Origin: Coptodactyla brooksi
Taxonomy: Eukaryota > Arthropoda > Insecta > Coleoptera > Scarabaeidae
Assembly (NCBI GenBank): GCA_033557675.1
Contig: JAWQRM010000400.1
Location: 1 to 23,154 of the forward strand
Direction: 5' to 3'
Length of the DNA stretch: 23,154 nt
Shown: positions 1 through 8,666 of the stretch, piece by piece
How the letters are laid out: every line of letters begins with the position of its first letter
Numbering within the stretch: the first letter of the stretch is position 1
Made by a program: the position numbers and the translations under genes
The notes under the pieces: model-generated
What the model saw: the letters and a program-made list of their open reading frames with translations, nothing else
Database searches by the model: none
Told to the model about the DNA's origin: nothing

Positions 1-161
1 AACCTGAAGAAGCAGACAAGAATGGCGTACAACAAAGCTAAGTACACCACACTAAGCTCTGACTGGGCCGCCTACAAGAGCAGTCTTTCAGAGTATAAAG
101 AACTATTCGGCAAAACCAAAGAAGGGCTTGGAGGAGTTACTGTAACTCTTCCTCACCCCGT

Positions 162-902
162 GTGGAGGAAGACAGGACAACTGCTACTGACGAGGACTGG
201 GATACGAGGACTTGCCTTGCCTTGCGTTACATCCCGTCTAAGTGGAGAGAAGTCACTGTGACATTTATCCCTAAACCAAAAAAGGGAAAGCAGGACTATT
301 ACACTCCGAAGTCTTTTCGGCTAATAAGCATGTCATCATTCTTTGTCAAGGCATCAGAGAGACTCTGTGACCGTTATATTAGGGAGGAGATACTATCTGC
401 TATGCCGCTTCATCCCAACCAACACGCATATACCCAAGGCAAATCTACTATTACAACATTGCTAGACGTGGTCAGTTGCGTGGAAAGATCACTGGAACGT
501 AGGCAAACAACCTTGGGAGTGTTTATTGATATAGAAGGTGCTTTTGATCGTACTACTTTCGCCGGCATCAAAGCTACCATTTTGCAGAGGGGAGTACCAG
601 CAGTAGTTGCTGGATGGATTTGTACTATGTTAGCTAACAGGACGGTTAGTGCAAGGGTAGGAAACTCTACTGTTGAAAGGGCCATGGTAGGAGGCTGTTC
701 TCAAGGCGGAGTGTTGTCACCACTCCTATGGAACCTGATTTAGGACAGTCTTATACGTAAACTTCACGACTCTTACTTTAACATATCAGGATACGCTGAT
801 GATCTTATTATCCTGGTTAATGGGAAACACGAAAGCATCCTTTGTGACCAGGATGTTGCCAGGATGCAGGGAGCACTCAATATTGTTGAGACTTGTCACT
901 AG
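162..902 (+). pseudogene. LINE reverse transcriptase domain, broken
   Basis: Would copy element RNA into DNA at the target site. Visible RT blocks in order: WREVTVTFIPKPKKGKQDYY near the start, KSFRLISMSSFFVKASERL, motif A as GVFIDIEGAFDRT with its first catalytic Asp at 528-530, then GGCSQGGVLSPLLWNL. An in-frame TAG at 741-743 cuts the frame just before the catalytic loop. Reading on in the same frame gives GYADDLIILV, with YADD at 792-803, so both catalytic blocks survive on either side of one nonsense codon. The frame stops again at 900-902, and about 50 residues expected between the palm and thumb are missing. The ATG at 162 is only an open-frame artefact, because the true protein began further upstream with an endonuclease outside the window. 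Confidence 0.9.
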
Positions 903-1746
903 AAAACACAACGTAGGCAGCCTTAGGCTGACCAGCTACGGTAACACTCAGCCGTCCATATTCAAGAAGGTGAAATACCGAGTGCAAAAGGCCAGTATTG
1001 CGTTTGGCCAATGTCGCAGAGCTATCGGAAGGACTTGGGGTCTCTCACCTAAGATAGTAATGTGGATTTACAAAATAGTCATTAGACCAATACTGACTTA
1101 CAGTACTGAGGACTGGTGGAATAAAACCAAACAGACCACTGCTGCTGGAAAATTAAGCAAGGTACAAAGACTGGCATGCCCTAGCATAACAGGTGCCATG
1201 CGATCTAGCCCAACTGCTGTGGTGGAAAACATGCTCTTCCTACCCCCACTTGATGTTTACATCGAGGGACTGATGTTAGCAGCAATGATTAGACTACACA
1301 CGGTGGGTTACAACTGGGATGATACTCGTTGGGGGAAATGGGGCAGCCTGTGGAGGGCTGCAGTTGATAAAACCCCTCTCCTACTGTGGTGTACCGGCAA
1401 CATGTCGCCCCGCTACGTCTTTTACAGACCATACAACACCAGTATTGGTGATGATGCTGCAAATTGCACAGGTAACATCAAGATCTACACAGATGGATCC
1501 AAAAGAAAGAACGGTGCAGGGACGGGGGTCTTCTTTTATGATCTTCGGTTCCGGCAGTTCCTATCATTGGGCAGGTTTACTACTGTCCTACAGGCAGAAT
1601 TGGTCGCCATTCGCACTGCGGCGGAGTATATTACAGAACGCAGTATTACAGGTAAGACCATAATGATACTTACTGATAGTAAACCTTTTATTCTAGCACT
1701 TCGAAGATACCAATATTTCTTCCAAGTTGCTGGTGGAATGTCATGA
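903..1746 (+). pseudogene. LINE post-RT region and RNase H (N-terminal part)
   Basis: Continues LINE copy 1 in a different frame after a deletion. It begins with the thumb-like segment VKYRVQKASIAFGQCRRAIG and the conserved WGLSPKIVMWIYKIVIRPIL and ITGAMRSSPTAVVE blocks seen in RNase H-bearing LINEs. RNase H then starts with KIYTDGSK (first catalytic Asp at 1492-1494), followed by LQAELVAIRTAAEY, which carries the Glu, and MILTDSKPFILALRRY, which carries the next Asp. The frame dies at 1746, and a short deletion separates it from the rest of RNase H in the next frame. RNase H would remove the RNA template during integration. The domain call is firm; function is clearly lost. Confidence 0.88.
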
Positions 1747-2287
1747 TGCTCTGGTACAGGTGTCACACCATAACGGAGCTCTACGCAATGAGCATGCGGA
1801 CAAGCTAGCCCGTAGGGCAGCAGCTCGCACTGCCTGCGCACCCGAGCCTGTGATTGCACCCATCAACAGCACCGTGATTACTCTAATCAAGTCCAGAACC
1901 CTCGAGAAGTTTAAGGACCGATGGGACAGAGCACCTGGTTGCCTTCTAACCAAGGAAATTATAACCTATCCTAGCGAAAAGAACACCAGAAGACTATTAC
2001 AGCTATCCAGGAAGAACCTACACCTCATCACTGGGGTTTTCACTGGACACTGTGCGGTACGGAAGCATTTATTCAATATGCGACTGGTGGAAACGTCTAC
2101 CTGTAGATACTGTGAGCAGGACGAGGAGACGGTAGGACACATTCTGTGCGAATGCCCGGCTCTGGAGCAACTCAGGGCTAATATCCTAGGGGAATCGTGG
2201 CCGACCGCAGTTGGAATCAGGAGCACTCCTCTGGGTTATGTCCTAGCCTTTGCGAAAGCAATGAGCTGGTTGACTCAACCAGAGTGA
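1727..2287 (+). pseudogene. LINE RNase H C-terminus and terminal Cys/His motif
   Basis: Third fragment of LINE copy 1, shifted by one frame. It opens with the end of RNase H, reading VSHHNGALRNEHADKLARRA, which matches the usual HxG...GNExAD.LA ending and includes the last catalytic Asp. A linker follows, then LITGVFTGHCAVRKHLFNM and the zinc-binding signature CRYCEQDEETVGHILCECP, which is common at the C-terminus of these LINE polyproteins. The stop at 2285-2287 looks like the natural end of the protein because a compact 3' UTR follows. The closest relative in the window is the minus-strand copy at 13790-14086, which carries the same motif with different residues. Confidence 0.88.
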
Positions 2288-2400
2288 GTGTTGGGAGGAT
2301 GCACAAGGGGCCCGCTGGGGCCTAAGTGCTGTAGGACTTCCTACCCTCCCACGTCCATACATACATACAAACGAGAGAGAACGAAAAAAAAAAGAAAGTA
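2288..2400 (+). other. LINE copy 1 3' UTR and A-rich tail
   Basis: About 100 bases follow the stop codon and end in an A-rich stretch with ten A's around 2384-2394, as expected for a target-primed LINE insertion. It includes the GC-rich segment GGGGCCCGCTGGGGCC near 2308-2324. A similar GGGGCCCGCT also occurs near 14092 beside the zinc motif of LINE copy 2, but there it lies inside the coding relic. Target site duplications were not identified. Confidence 0.65.
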
Positions 2401-2435
2401 ACATAAGGAAAGCGAAGTCGCTCATTATAAGCTTG

Positions 2436-3095
2436 CTAATCAAGCATATATTTATTTATTACACCCTTACTGTCTTTGTAGTACAACTCCCCATGGCCCG
2501 TCCACACTTTATTCCATCCATATCGTTCGTAGAGCGACCTAACAATCTCAGCCCTTGTCCGAGTCAAATCCTCGACGATCTTAGTTCCCCTTACTTTCCG
2601 CTTCGCTCGAAACACCTCATTTTTGAATTTGTGCGACAAAAACTTCACTATGAAGGGTCGCGGCTTACTTCTACTGTCATTACCGGTACGTGCATCAGAT
2701 TTTGAATTGCTTTTCCTTACAATCCGATGACATCTTTCGATATAATGCGGTGACACGGATATATCCAATTTGTTGATTAAAATTTCACTCACAAGTGCTT
2801 CCACATGCTCGCCCTGTTTTTCGGGTAAACCAAAAATGCGGACTTATTTCTTCTAAATGCGGAGTTATTTCTTCAACTGTATTATTCGAACGCGTCGACC
2901 GTGGAACCACATTCCTTTTTAAGAGCCTGATTTTCTTCCTTCAATATTGATAATTCTGTCTCGAACCCTTTAACCTTGCAACGGTACACTTACAATAGTT
3001 TTAATAAAGTCATCCTTCTTAAAGACTTGGATGATTAAATCTTCGAATTCCGCGACTTACGCTCGTGAAAATCACCATATCAGACATCGCCTTAT
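2436..3095 (-). pseudogene. LINE ORF1 (gag-like): coiled coil plus C-terminal domain
   Basis: Read on the minus strand, the first part gives a heptad-like coiled coil, FETELSILKEENQALKKEC (about 2905-2975), preceded by EDLIIQVFKKDDFIK. After a frame change comes RIFGLPEKQGEHVEALVSE (2784-2840), then CHRIVRKS, RPFIVKFLSHKFKNEVFRAK and GWNKVWTGHGELYYKD, ending at a stop at 2436-2438. This is the layout of ORF1 nucleic-acid-binding proteins of animal LINEs; the C-terminal part resembles the FP-protein/transposase-22-like domain common in insect LINE ORF1s. The open frame at 2436-2804 begins with GTG only because a stop and a tandem duplication lie upstream. It lies opposite to LINE copy 1, so it belongs to another element. 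Confidence 0.75.
2836..2876. repeat. 20 bp tandem duplication inside the ORF1 relic
   Basis: The unit ATGCGGACTTATTTCTTC is followed directly by ATGCGGAGTTATTTCTTC with a short AA-containing spacer. On the minus strand it adds residues and shifts the frame between coiled coil and C-terminal domain, which explains why the open frame breaks here. Confidence 0.7.
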
Positions 3096-3129
3096 TAACT
3101 AGGATGTTTATAGATACCGTGTATTTTAG

Positions 3130-3158
3130 GTGATTTCATCATTAGGTGATGAAATCAC
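3130..3158. repeat. Perfect 12 bp hairpin at the broken end of a transposase
   Basis: GTGATTTCATCA and its exact reverse complement TGATGAAATCAC are separated by TTAGG. Recognisable mariner-like coding sequence begins inside the right arm and is absent to the left. See the finding on hairpins at truncation points. Confidence 0.85.
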
Positions 3159-3470
3159 TCATAATACAATGAGGGTGCTAGAATTTCTCAGAAATACTTT
3201 CCCTGATCGTATTATTAGCAGAAGTGGCAGCATTATTTGGCCCCTAGATCGCCCGATTTATCGCCAAATGATTTCTTTTTGTAGAGGTACACTAAAGCAA
3301 TCATTTACCAATATCGTCAACAAGCCAATAATTTAAATGAGCTCAGAATATAAATTATTCAAGCTCATCAAACGATTACTCCAGAAACGCTTTCCAGGGT
3401 GAGGAGAAATTTCTACGGCAAGTTGCGTTATTGTTTGGCAAAATTAGTAGGCATCTTTGAATCTTTCATT
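3147..3470 (+). pseudogene. Mariner-like transposase, C-terminal fragment
   Basis: The first frame reads MRVLEFLRNTFPDRIISR then SGSIIWP, the block that precedes the last catalytic Asp in IS630/Tc1/mariner transposases of the DUF4817-associated type. A one-base shift near 3245 moves the homology to the next frame: SPNDFFL, stop, RYTKAIIYQYRQQANNLNEL, stop, then TPETLSRVRRNFYGKLRYCL, followed by a decayed ending near 3470. The ND in SPNDFFL is the expected position of the final catalytic Asp. The N-terminal DNA-binding domains and the first two catalytic Asp positions are missing, with the break at the hairpin at 3130-3158. It is the same broad family as the relic at 22758-23154 but is more diverged. 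Confidence 0.75.
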
Positions 3471-3479
3471 TAGTTTTAT

Positions 3480-4309
3480 TTGTAAATATTAGAATTATTT
3501 TATTTTAGAATGACCTTTTATTTTAATAACAATGAAGTTTTTGTTTGTCCGTCGAATATTCGAAAAGCGATACATACACATTTATTGTTAATAGTTAAAA
3601 AAATAAGTGTACGTAGAACGATGTGAAAATACGCTAGCTGTACATTCCACTAGGGTATCAGAAATGTACTAACAATAAGAGCTCGCGCGGCAGAATGGGT
3701 ACTGGCAAACGTGGGCTGGTGGAGCAGAGGGGGGGAGGGGGTTCTGTGTGGATTTCCTTATGCGTCAAGCAAAACTTTTCCACACAGTATGTTACGGTAA
3801 ATGTGATTAATACGGTTATTATGTATAATAACCGGTTATTATATACAATCACCACTAAATTTGGTAAATGTCACCAATTCTTGAATTTTTATGAAATTAA
3901 CTGGCGAGTTTATATAATTCCCAACTCGCAATGGTGAATGTGATAGATGTCTTGACCGATTGAGCCAGTAAAATACAGCGCAGTTTTTTGAATAGTTACT
4001 AGTCAGAAGGATAGCTTTTCGTTGGACACTATGACACAAGAGGCTGAGAATAACAATATTTTATAATTAACAATTAAAAATTCAATAAACGGCTATTTTA
4101 AATCGCATGGATGTAGGCTGAACGAAATTTGAATAAGAGACTGACATGTCTTGTCAAATAAAAGACCTAAGTAGAGAAAATAATTTTATTATTAGAACTT
4201 ATACAAGACAGTTACATGTCAAAAACAAACTAAACCTATATTATAGAAAAAAAAACATCTTTCCAAACAACATTTATTGTTACCACTGCAAATTATTAAA
4301 TGTTGTAAG
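3480..4309. other. Non-coding AT-rich stretch with small repeats
   Basis: No gene is recognisable. Visible structure: a G-rich run at 3719-3742; ATGCGTCAAGCAAAA at 3760-3774, which repeats part of the hammerhead at 20399-20441; a hairpin at 3814-3833 (GGTTATTA, TGTA, TAATAACC) followed by a partial direct repeat; a 7 bp inverted repeat GCGAGTT/AACTCGC around 3904-3929; and three copies of GGTRAATGTSA-like sequence near 3797, 3862 and 3933. The short open frames here show no family features. Confidence 0.5.
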
Positions 4310-5600
4310 TTACTTATTTAGACATATTAGACTGTTATGACATTTAGAATTACAAAGTTTTCCAGACTTTTTAGATTTGCAATTATTAGGCTTGCATTGT
4401 TCCTTGCAAACGCATCGCTGATATCCTTGACCTCTAGAAATAGATGATTTTCTAACATATTTTCGAAGTGATATGCCAGATCTGGAACATCGTCAAACAA
4501 AATAAATTGTTCTTCACAGATTGTAAACTGATTTTTGGTATACAAGTGTGAGTCTTCCTTGTTTTGTTCGAAACTGATAAAACTCTTCATTTTAAACTTC
4601 TAATATCACCGCTAATAAATTTCGTGGATCACTTCTTGCTATGTCAATGTCCGGTACTCGTAATATCACTATGTCACCAACTTTACCAGAAGGAAATTTA
4701 AGATTTGAAACTTTCAACATTTTCTTTGGCTGTAATTCTAAACCTTCTTTACCACTCATTCTATTTTCTTACTTGTTCTTGCCTGCTTAAAATATCTGTC
4801 TGGATTAAAGTGACCGCTGCTTCATTTTCTTTCTGAGTCTCAAATCTAACTTCAGGCGGAGGATCATTTTGCGATGCATCGTCATTGTTCACATCGGAAT
4901 CATCTTCTATTTCGCTATTGGTATTTTCGGAAGCGAATCTTGGTTTGCATGGTCGACCGAACCTTGAGTCTGGCTGTGTCTACGTTTTCCGTGCACAATA
5001 TTCAGATCTGGCCACATTGCACAAACTTCTTCTACGAGTCGGCTATCGAACTCACGGCCATTGTCACTTTGCAGTATACTGGGGGCGCCAAATATAGTAA
5101 AAATATCAATTACGTTACATGCAACCTCTTCTGCAAATTTGCTTTTTAGGGCACGCAACTGTACGAACTTCGTCAAGAAGTCTTGATAGACCAATATAAA
5201 CTTAAAGTCATTATCTGGTTGCGACTCCATATCAATTAGGTCTTCCTGGCATCTTCAGTTCATCTCTTGAAAGACCATTGGCCTAACAACAAGTCCTTTG
5301 TTCGACGGCTTTGATTCTTTTTGAAAACTTTCACACAAATTTAAATAAATCATCACTTCTGCGGTAGCAGTACTTTTGTACTTTTTTTTTAAGTTTCTTT
5401 AACATCCTGTTTCTACCACCATGGCCTATTGCTAAGCGTGCTTCATGAATTATAGTAAAAAGTTCTACAAAGTACACGTAAAAGTACATACTGGAGGTAT
5501 CTTTATTTACAGGAAAGATAAGTTTTTCAACAGTGCCGACTTTCATTATGTAGTATCGTTTTAGTCTTTGATAATCTTCCGGTTTTATCCACTCCTCTTG
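4310..5600 (-). pseudogene. KRBA2-like integrase gene with Cys-rich C-terminus, broken
   Basis: Domain order on the minus strand. First a linker, EEWIKPEDYQRLKRYYIMKV (5540-5600). Then a zinc-binding H2C2-like region, HEARLAIGHGGRNRMLKKL and later CESFQKE, where the second Cys is Phe. Then the rve integrase core (4907-5230) with VYQDFLTKF, LQSDNGREF and QGSVDHANQD; the spacing is DD36, but the usual Glu is Asp. A later segment reads LKFPSGKVGDIVILRVPDID and SDPRNLLAVILEV. The tail is Cys-rich, CVCKEQCKPNNCKS then CNSKCHNS, and the stop is at 4310-4312. Integrases of this layout are annotated as KRAB-A domain-containing protein 2-like in many invertebrates. A stop before CQEDLIDMES near 5245, a frameshift near 4907 and stops in the tail show it is dead. 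Whether the source was a DNA transposon or a retroelement is unclear. Confidence 0.85.
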
Positions 5601-5725
5601 TTTTTACTATTACTCACTTTTTTAACTCTTCTCACTTTTATAAGTCATTATATCTTTCTGTCGTCAGCACGTGGAATTAAAAGCGCAATCCGTTTTCTAA
5701 ATCATTTTACTAAAGGCATCATAGA

Positions 5726-5764
5726 TGTAATAAAGGTATTACCTAATGTAATACCTTTATTACA
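5726..5764. repeat. Perfect 17 bp hairpin at the broken end of a Mutator-like transposase
   Basis: Arms 5726-5742 and 5748-5764 are exact reverse complements (TGTAATAAAGGTATTAC) around the loop CTAAT. A third, direct copy of the arm core (TAATAAAGGTATT) lies at 5770-5782, inside recognisable transposase coding sequence. Confidence 0.9.
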
Positions 5765-5765
5765 G

Positions 5766-6410
5766 GATCTAATAAAGGTATTCCAGATGCCTTACGAAAA
5801 TATTACAGTGTTGAAAAAAGAATGCATAGATCACGTTCAAAAACGAATGGGTACCCGTCTCCGTAATTTGCAGAAAGTTACAAAAGGCCTAGGAGAAAAA
5901 GGCAAATTGACTGGAAACTTTATAGATGAACTTATATGTATTTCTACATATTATGGATTCGCTATTCGGAGATATAGCAATTCGATTGAAAAGATGAAAA
6001 ACGCTATATGCGCTACACTGTATCACAAATTATCTACAAACAAAAAACTGCAACACAAATGCTCAACTGGAGAAGATTAATGAAGTTCATGGCAAAAAGC
6101 ACAAGCTAAAAAATTTGAGTACCAGCAAACTCGTTCTGCTTTACGCAGAACAAAATTAATATTAGATATTGTAGTAAATATTGCTACTTGTAAATTATGT
6201 CAATTATGCATGTAATAGATATTATGGACTTGAAAATTGGTTCACAAGGTAATAATCTGTGCCTGAAGGTGGGCATGAAGCGCATTAAGCAAGCAGAACT
6301 ATCGCTGGGTGAAGCTGCAAGAGAGGCTCGAGTCAACTTGAAAGGAAAAAGAATAGGAAGATGTCAATGTGGAAGGTCAATTATACGGTGCAGGCATCGC
6401 AGATTATTGA
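5766..6410 (+). pseudogene. Mutator-like transposase (PF20700-type), C-terminal half
   Basis: From about 5776 the frame reads KVFQMPYENI, then ECIDHVQKRMGTRLRNLQK, TKGLGEKGKLTGNFIDEL, YYGFAIRRYSNSIEKMKNAI and YHKLSTNKK, a block typical of the arthropod and cnidarian Mutator-like transposase domain. The frame ends at 6080. A degraded stretch follows (AQAKKFEYQQT), and a second frame from 6197 gives IMDLKIGSQGNNLCLKVGMK and AELSLGEAAREARVNLKGK. One more shift yields EDVNVEGQLYGAGIADY and a stop at 6408-6410, which looks like the natural C-terminus. The middle, with part of the catalytic domain, is deleted. The hydrophobic start of the open frame at 5568 is not part of the gene; it is antisense to the integrase relic. 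Confidence 0.82.
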
Positions 6411-6984
6411 CATTTTTGGAACTGGCTGGAAACATAACTCGAACAAATATTCAGCGATCGATCTGAAAATTTAACTGTATATTCAAAATTGCATCCTCCA
6501 GCGACGTACGTTGGATATTTTTGTTGTATTGCATAGTAATCTTTTTATAAACAATTATCTGACGATTTTTCTCCTAAAATCAAAGATAAGTCTACTATTT
6601 TGCCAAAAACCGATGTATCAAAAAATTCTACATACGTCTCTAGTTGGGGTTATATATAATCGGAACAATTTTGGTTTTTTGTTCCAGCTCAAAATTCCAT
6701 GAGCTACATTTTCGGCCGTGGACCCCTTCCAAAAAAAGGCATCGACGGAGAAATGCTTTGTAACCGCCATTTTTTAATTAATTCATATGAAAAAATATTT
6801 TTTGTAATAAATTAGTAGTATTATAAAACCCATTCTACAGACTTTCGATTACTTCCTTTATTGCGTTAAAAAAATCCCGAAAGATGCCTATTTTTTCCTG
6901 CTCTAGAGCGGCCCAACCCCCTAATTTTAAGTGCGTTCTTATTGAAAACAATATATTTTATGGACATAAAATGTTATACAAAAA
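6411..6984. other. Non-coding stretch after the Mutator-like relic
   Basis: Probably includes the 3' flank of the Mutator-like element, but no terminal inverted repeat could be paired. GAGCTACATTTTCGGCCGTG near 6701 and the segment CTAGAGCGGCCCAACCCCC at 6903-6921 stand out from the AT-rich background by composition. No coding signal is seen. Confidence 0.4.
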
Positions 6985-7051
6985 TATTTAAGTCAAACTT
7001 ATTTAAGTCAAACTATACTTACCAAACTTAAATAAGTTTAACTTAAATAAG
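6985..7051. repeat. Inverted pair of 15 bp tandem repeats
   Basis: The unit TTATTTAAGTCAAAC occurs twice in direct order (6985-7013), then twice again in inverted orientation (7024-7051, with GTTTAACTTAAATAA), around an 11 base spacer. The arms pair over about 28 bases with only a few mismatches. It may be terminal repeats of a small element or a fold-back product. Confidence 0.8.
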
Positions 7052-7130
7052 TAAAGTGAATTGTTTGTTTCTGGCGTGATTTTTTACCCAATACGGGTGT
7101 CTAAAGAATTTTGAGAAAGGTCCATTTTTG

Positions 7131-7660
7131 TTTTTTCTTATAAGAACGCCATAAAAAGTAGATATAGGCAACTTAATACATACCATGCGATATTAGTTAC
7201 TATAACCCAATGGGTAAAGCAAACGGTCTTCGAGGTATAATGTTTATTTGTAATTTACTAATAGAATTCGCGTCAACATTCTTCATTCCGTTCAGCAGTT
7301 AGTATTATTTACATTTTTGGGTAAAAATAAATATACAGTGACAAGGACTATTCCTATAAATATAAAGAGTAAAAGTAATATTGTGAAGTTTAGAAGCAGA
7401 ATCTCTATATTGAAGACTAATAGATTTGTGCGCATTAAATGATTACTTGAAGTTAAAAGTTTTGATGTAAGAAATCAATATTTTCTACTAACTGAAGGGA
7501 ATGAAGAATCTTCACGCGAATTCTATTAGTAAATTACAAATAAACATCACATTTGAAAAAATCGTTTGTTTTACTCTCTGGGTTATAGCTACTAAATATT
7601 CCAAGGTGTATATTAAGTTGCCTATATCTATTGTTTTATGGCATTCTAATACGAAAAAAT
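7131..7660. repeat. Long inverted repeat, about 173 bp arms around 182 bp
   Basis: The left arm 7131-7303 matches the reverse complement of the right arm 7486-7660 over its whole length. Anchors include ATAGGCAACTTAATA, CTATAACCCA, TGTTTATTTGTAATTTACTA, ATAGAATTCGCGT and TTCTTCATTCC. By eye the outer part is roughly 75-80% identical and the inner 60 bases are better. The spacer has no recognised content. The short open frame at 7501-7746 lies within the right arm and has no family features. A fold-back element, a dimer of one short element, or a hairpin RNA locus are all possible. Confidence 0.8.
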
Positions 7661-7937
7661 ATATATCGACATTTTTTAATAAAGGAATTAACAGTATTCT
7701 TAAAATAAGTATTATAAATAAGTATCATAATATATCACTTGTCTAATATTTCAGTTGATGATTTGCTCAAATATTTCCGCTTGATTTCAATAAATGTTTG
7801 GCAACTGAGCAATTCCTTTCTTATATTTGTCTATTAACTTTAATCATTTAAAAGCATGCGTTCAGTAGCTCTACAGTGTGATAAACTATGTAAAAAAAAG
7901 AATACAGGAAAGGATCTCCATTAAACCTTGGTTTAAC

Positions 7938-8333
7938 AATGCAAAGTTCAGCGCCGTGTTGGAAACATTGAATGTTGCTTTTGCCGTAGCTTCTATAAAT
8001 ACAACAAGCATTTGCAAGTTGGACAAACGTTTTCAAAATGACTGTGAAAGACGACGTTAAAGACGACGAGCACTCCGTACGTCACAGCACATCAACAACC
8101 AATGACAATGTTGGAAAAGTTAAGAAAATGGTTATTAACAATCGTCGAATCTCTATCGGAGAGGTAATGATGATGTTGGTTGATCAGTTAGCTTACGGCA
8201 ACGAATTTATTCATTTTTGTACGAGACAGGTGGCTGCAATTTTTTTCCAAAATTGTTGAATTGGAAACAAAAGCGCTGCCGAATAGACGTTCTTCAGCAG
8301 TTCCTGAATGAAGTCAACGATGATCCTGAACTA
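7938..8333 (+). pseudogene. Mariner transposase (SETMAR-like), N-terminal half
   Basis: Starts with a degraded first helix-turn-helix (SAVLETLNVAFAVASINTTS, then KRFQND). The next frame, from 8038, gives VKDDVKDDEHSVRHSTST and NDNVGKVKKMVINNRRISIG, the linker and second helix-turn-helix of mariner transposases. A third frame, from about 8220, gives PKLLNWKQKRCRIDVLQQFL and NEVNDDPELFKSV, the segment just before the first catalytic Asp. Homology stops there: the expected VITGDE.WVYGY block is absent and unrelated sequence follows. In this family the N-terminal half binds the terminal repeats. The relic at 19200-19450 (minus) is the C-terminal end of the same type of transposase, but not necessarily of the same copy. 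Confidence 0.8.
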
Positions 8334-8666
8334 TTCAAATCAGTCACAATTTTTTTTCGAAAACTCACACCTTTATCATGCCTTAGCGCCCATATTCGTC
8401 AGACATATCTTATGGAACATTTTCCCATTCCCAAAGATGAATGGAAAAAAAGAACCAGATCTTGCCAACGTTTAGGAGACAGAATCGCTGAAGCCACACT
8501 AAAAATTAGAGATCCAGAAATGCTTCGAAAATTGGTAAAGTACTGGCACATGTATTATTTTATTTGGATTACTTTGTATGGGAGAAAACTAGTATTGGTG
8601 AATAAAGGTTTGTTGAGAAAAACGAAACTTCCGCGTATTTTTAATCAAACCTTGTTATTGCTGTAG
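8334..8666 (+). other. Open frame fused to the mariner relic, origin unknown
   Basis: The frame carrying PKLLNWKQ runs on without a stop for about 110 codons to 8666. The added part contains AHIRQTYLMEHFPIPKDEW and RLGDRIAEATLKIRDPEMLR, and is rich in Lys and Arg. I do not recognise it, and it does not match the mariner catalytic domain. It could be a captured piece of another element or chance reading through mildly AT-rich DNA. There is no evidence for a promoter or splice sites. Confidence 0.3.

Larger units (their letters stand above)
1..2400 (+). mobile_element. LINE copy 1, R1/LOA/I-type non-LTR retrotransposon, decayed
   Basis: The 3' two thirds of a non-LTR retrotransposon, entering from the left window edge. 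Order seen: a basic pre-RT linker (1-161, reading YNKAKYTTLSSDWAAYKSSL), reverse transcriptase (162-902), post-RT region and RNase H (903-1746), end of RNase H with a Cys/His motif (1727-2287), then a short 3' UTR ending in an A-rich tail near 2394. RT plus a downstream RNase H is known from the R1, LOA and I groups, which is the basis of the clade call; a tree would be needed to choose among them. Stops at 741 and 900, two frame changes and at least two internal deletions show it is dead. The second copy of this kind of element, on the minus strand at 13739-16720, shares the same domain order and linker but is clearly a different lineage. Confidence 0.9.

Noticed and set aside
2436..2804. Possible viral insertion because of similarity to FP-type proteins
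   Set aside because: The coiled coil plus C-terminal domain layout is that of LINE ORF1 proteins, which share this domain; nothing else viral is nearby.
3658..3937. Overlapping open frames on both strands near a G-rich run
   Set aside because: Composition-driven frames with no family features; the G-rich run alone does not support a regulatory claim.
5568..5760. Hydrophobic, signal-peptide-like start of a plus-strand open frame (170 codons)
   Set aside because: The first part is antisense to the integrase relic and crosses the hairpin at 5726-5764. Only the part from about 5776 matches a transposase.
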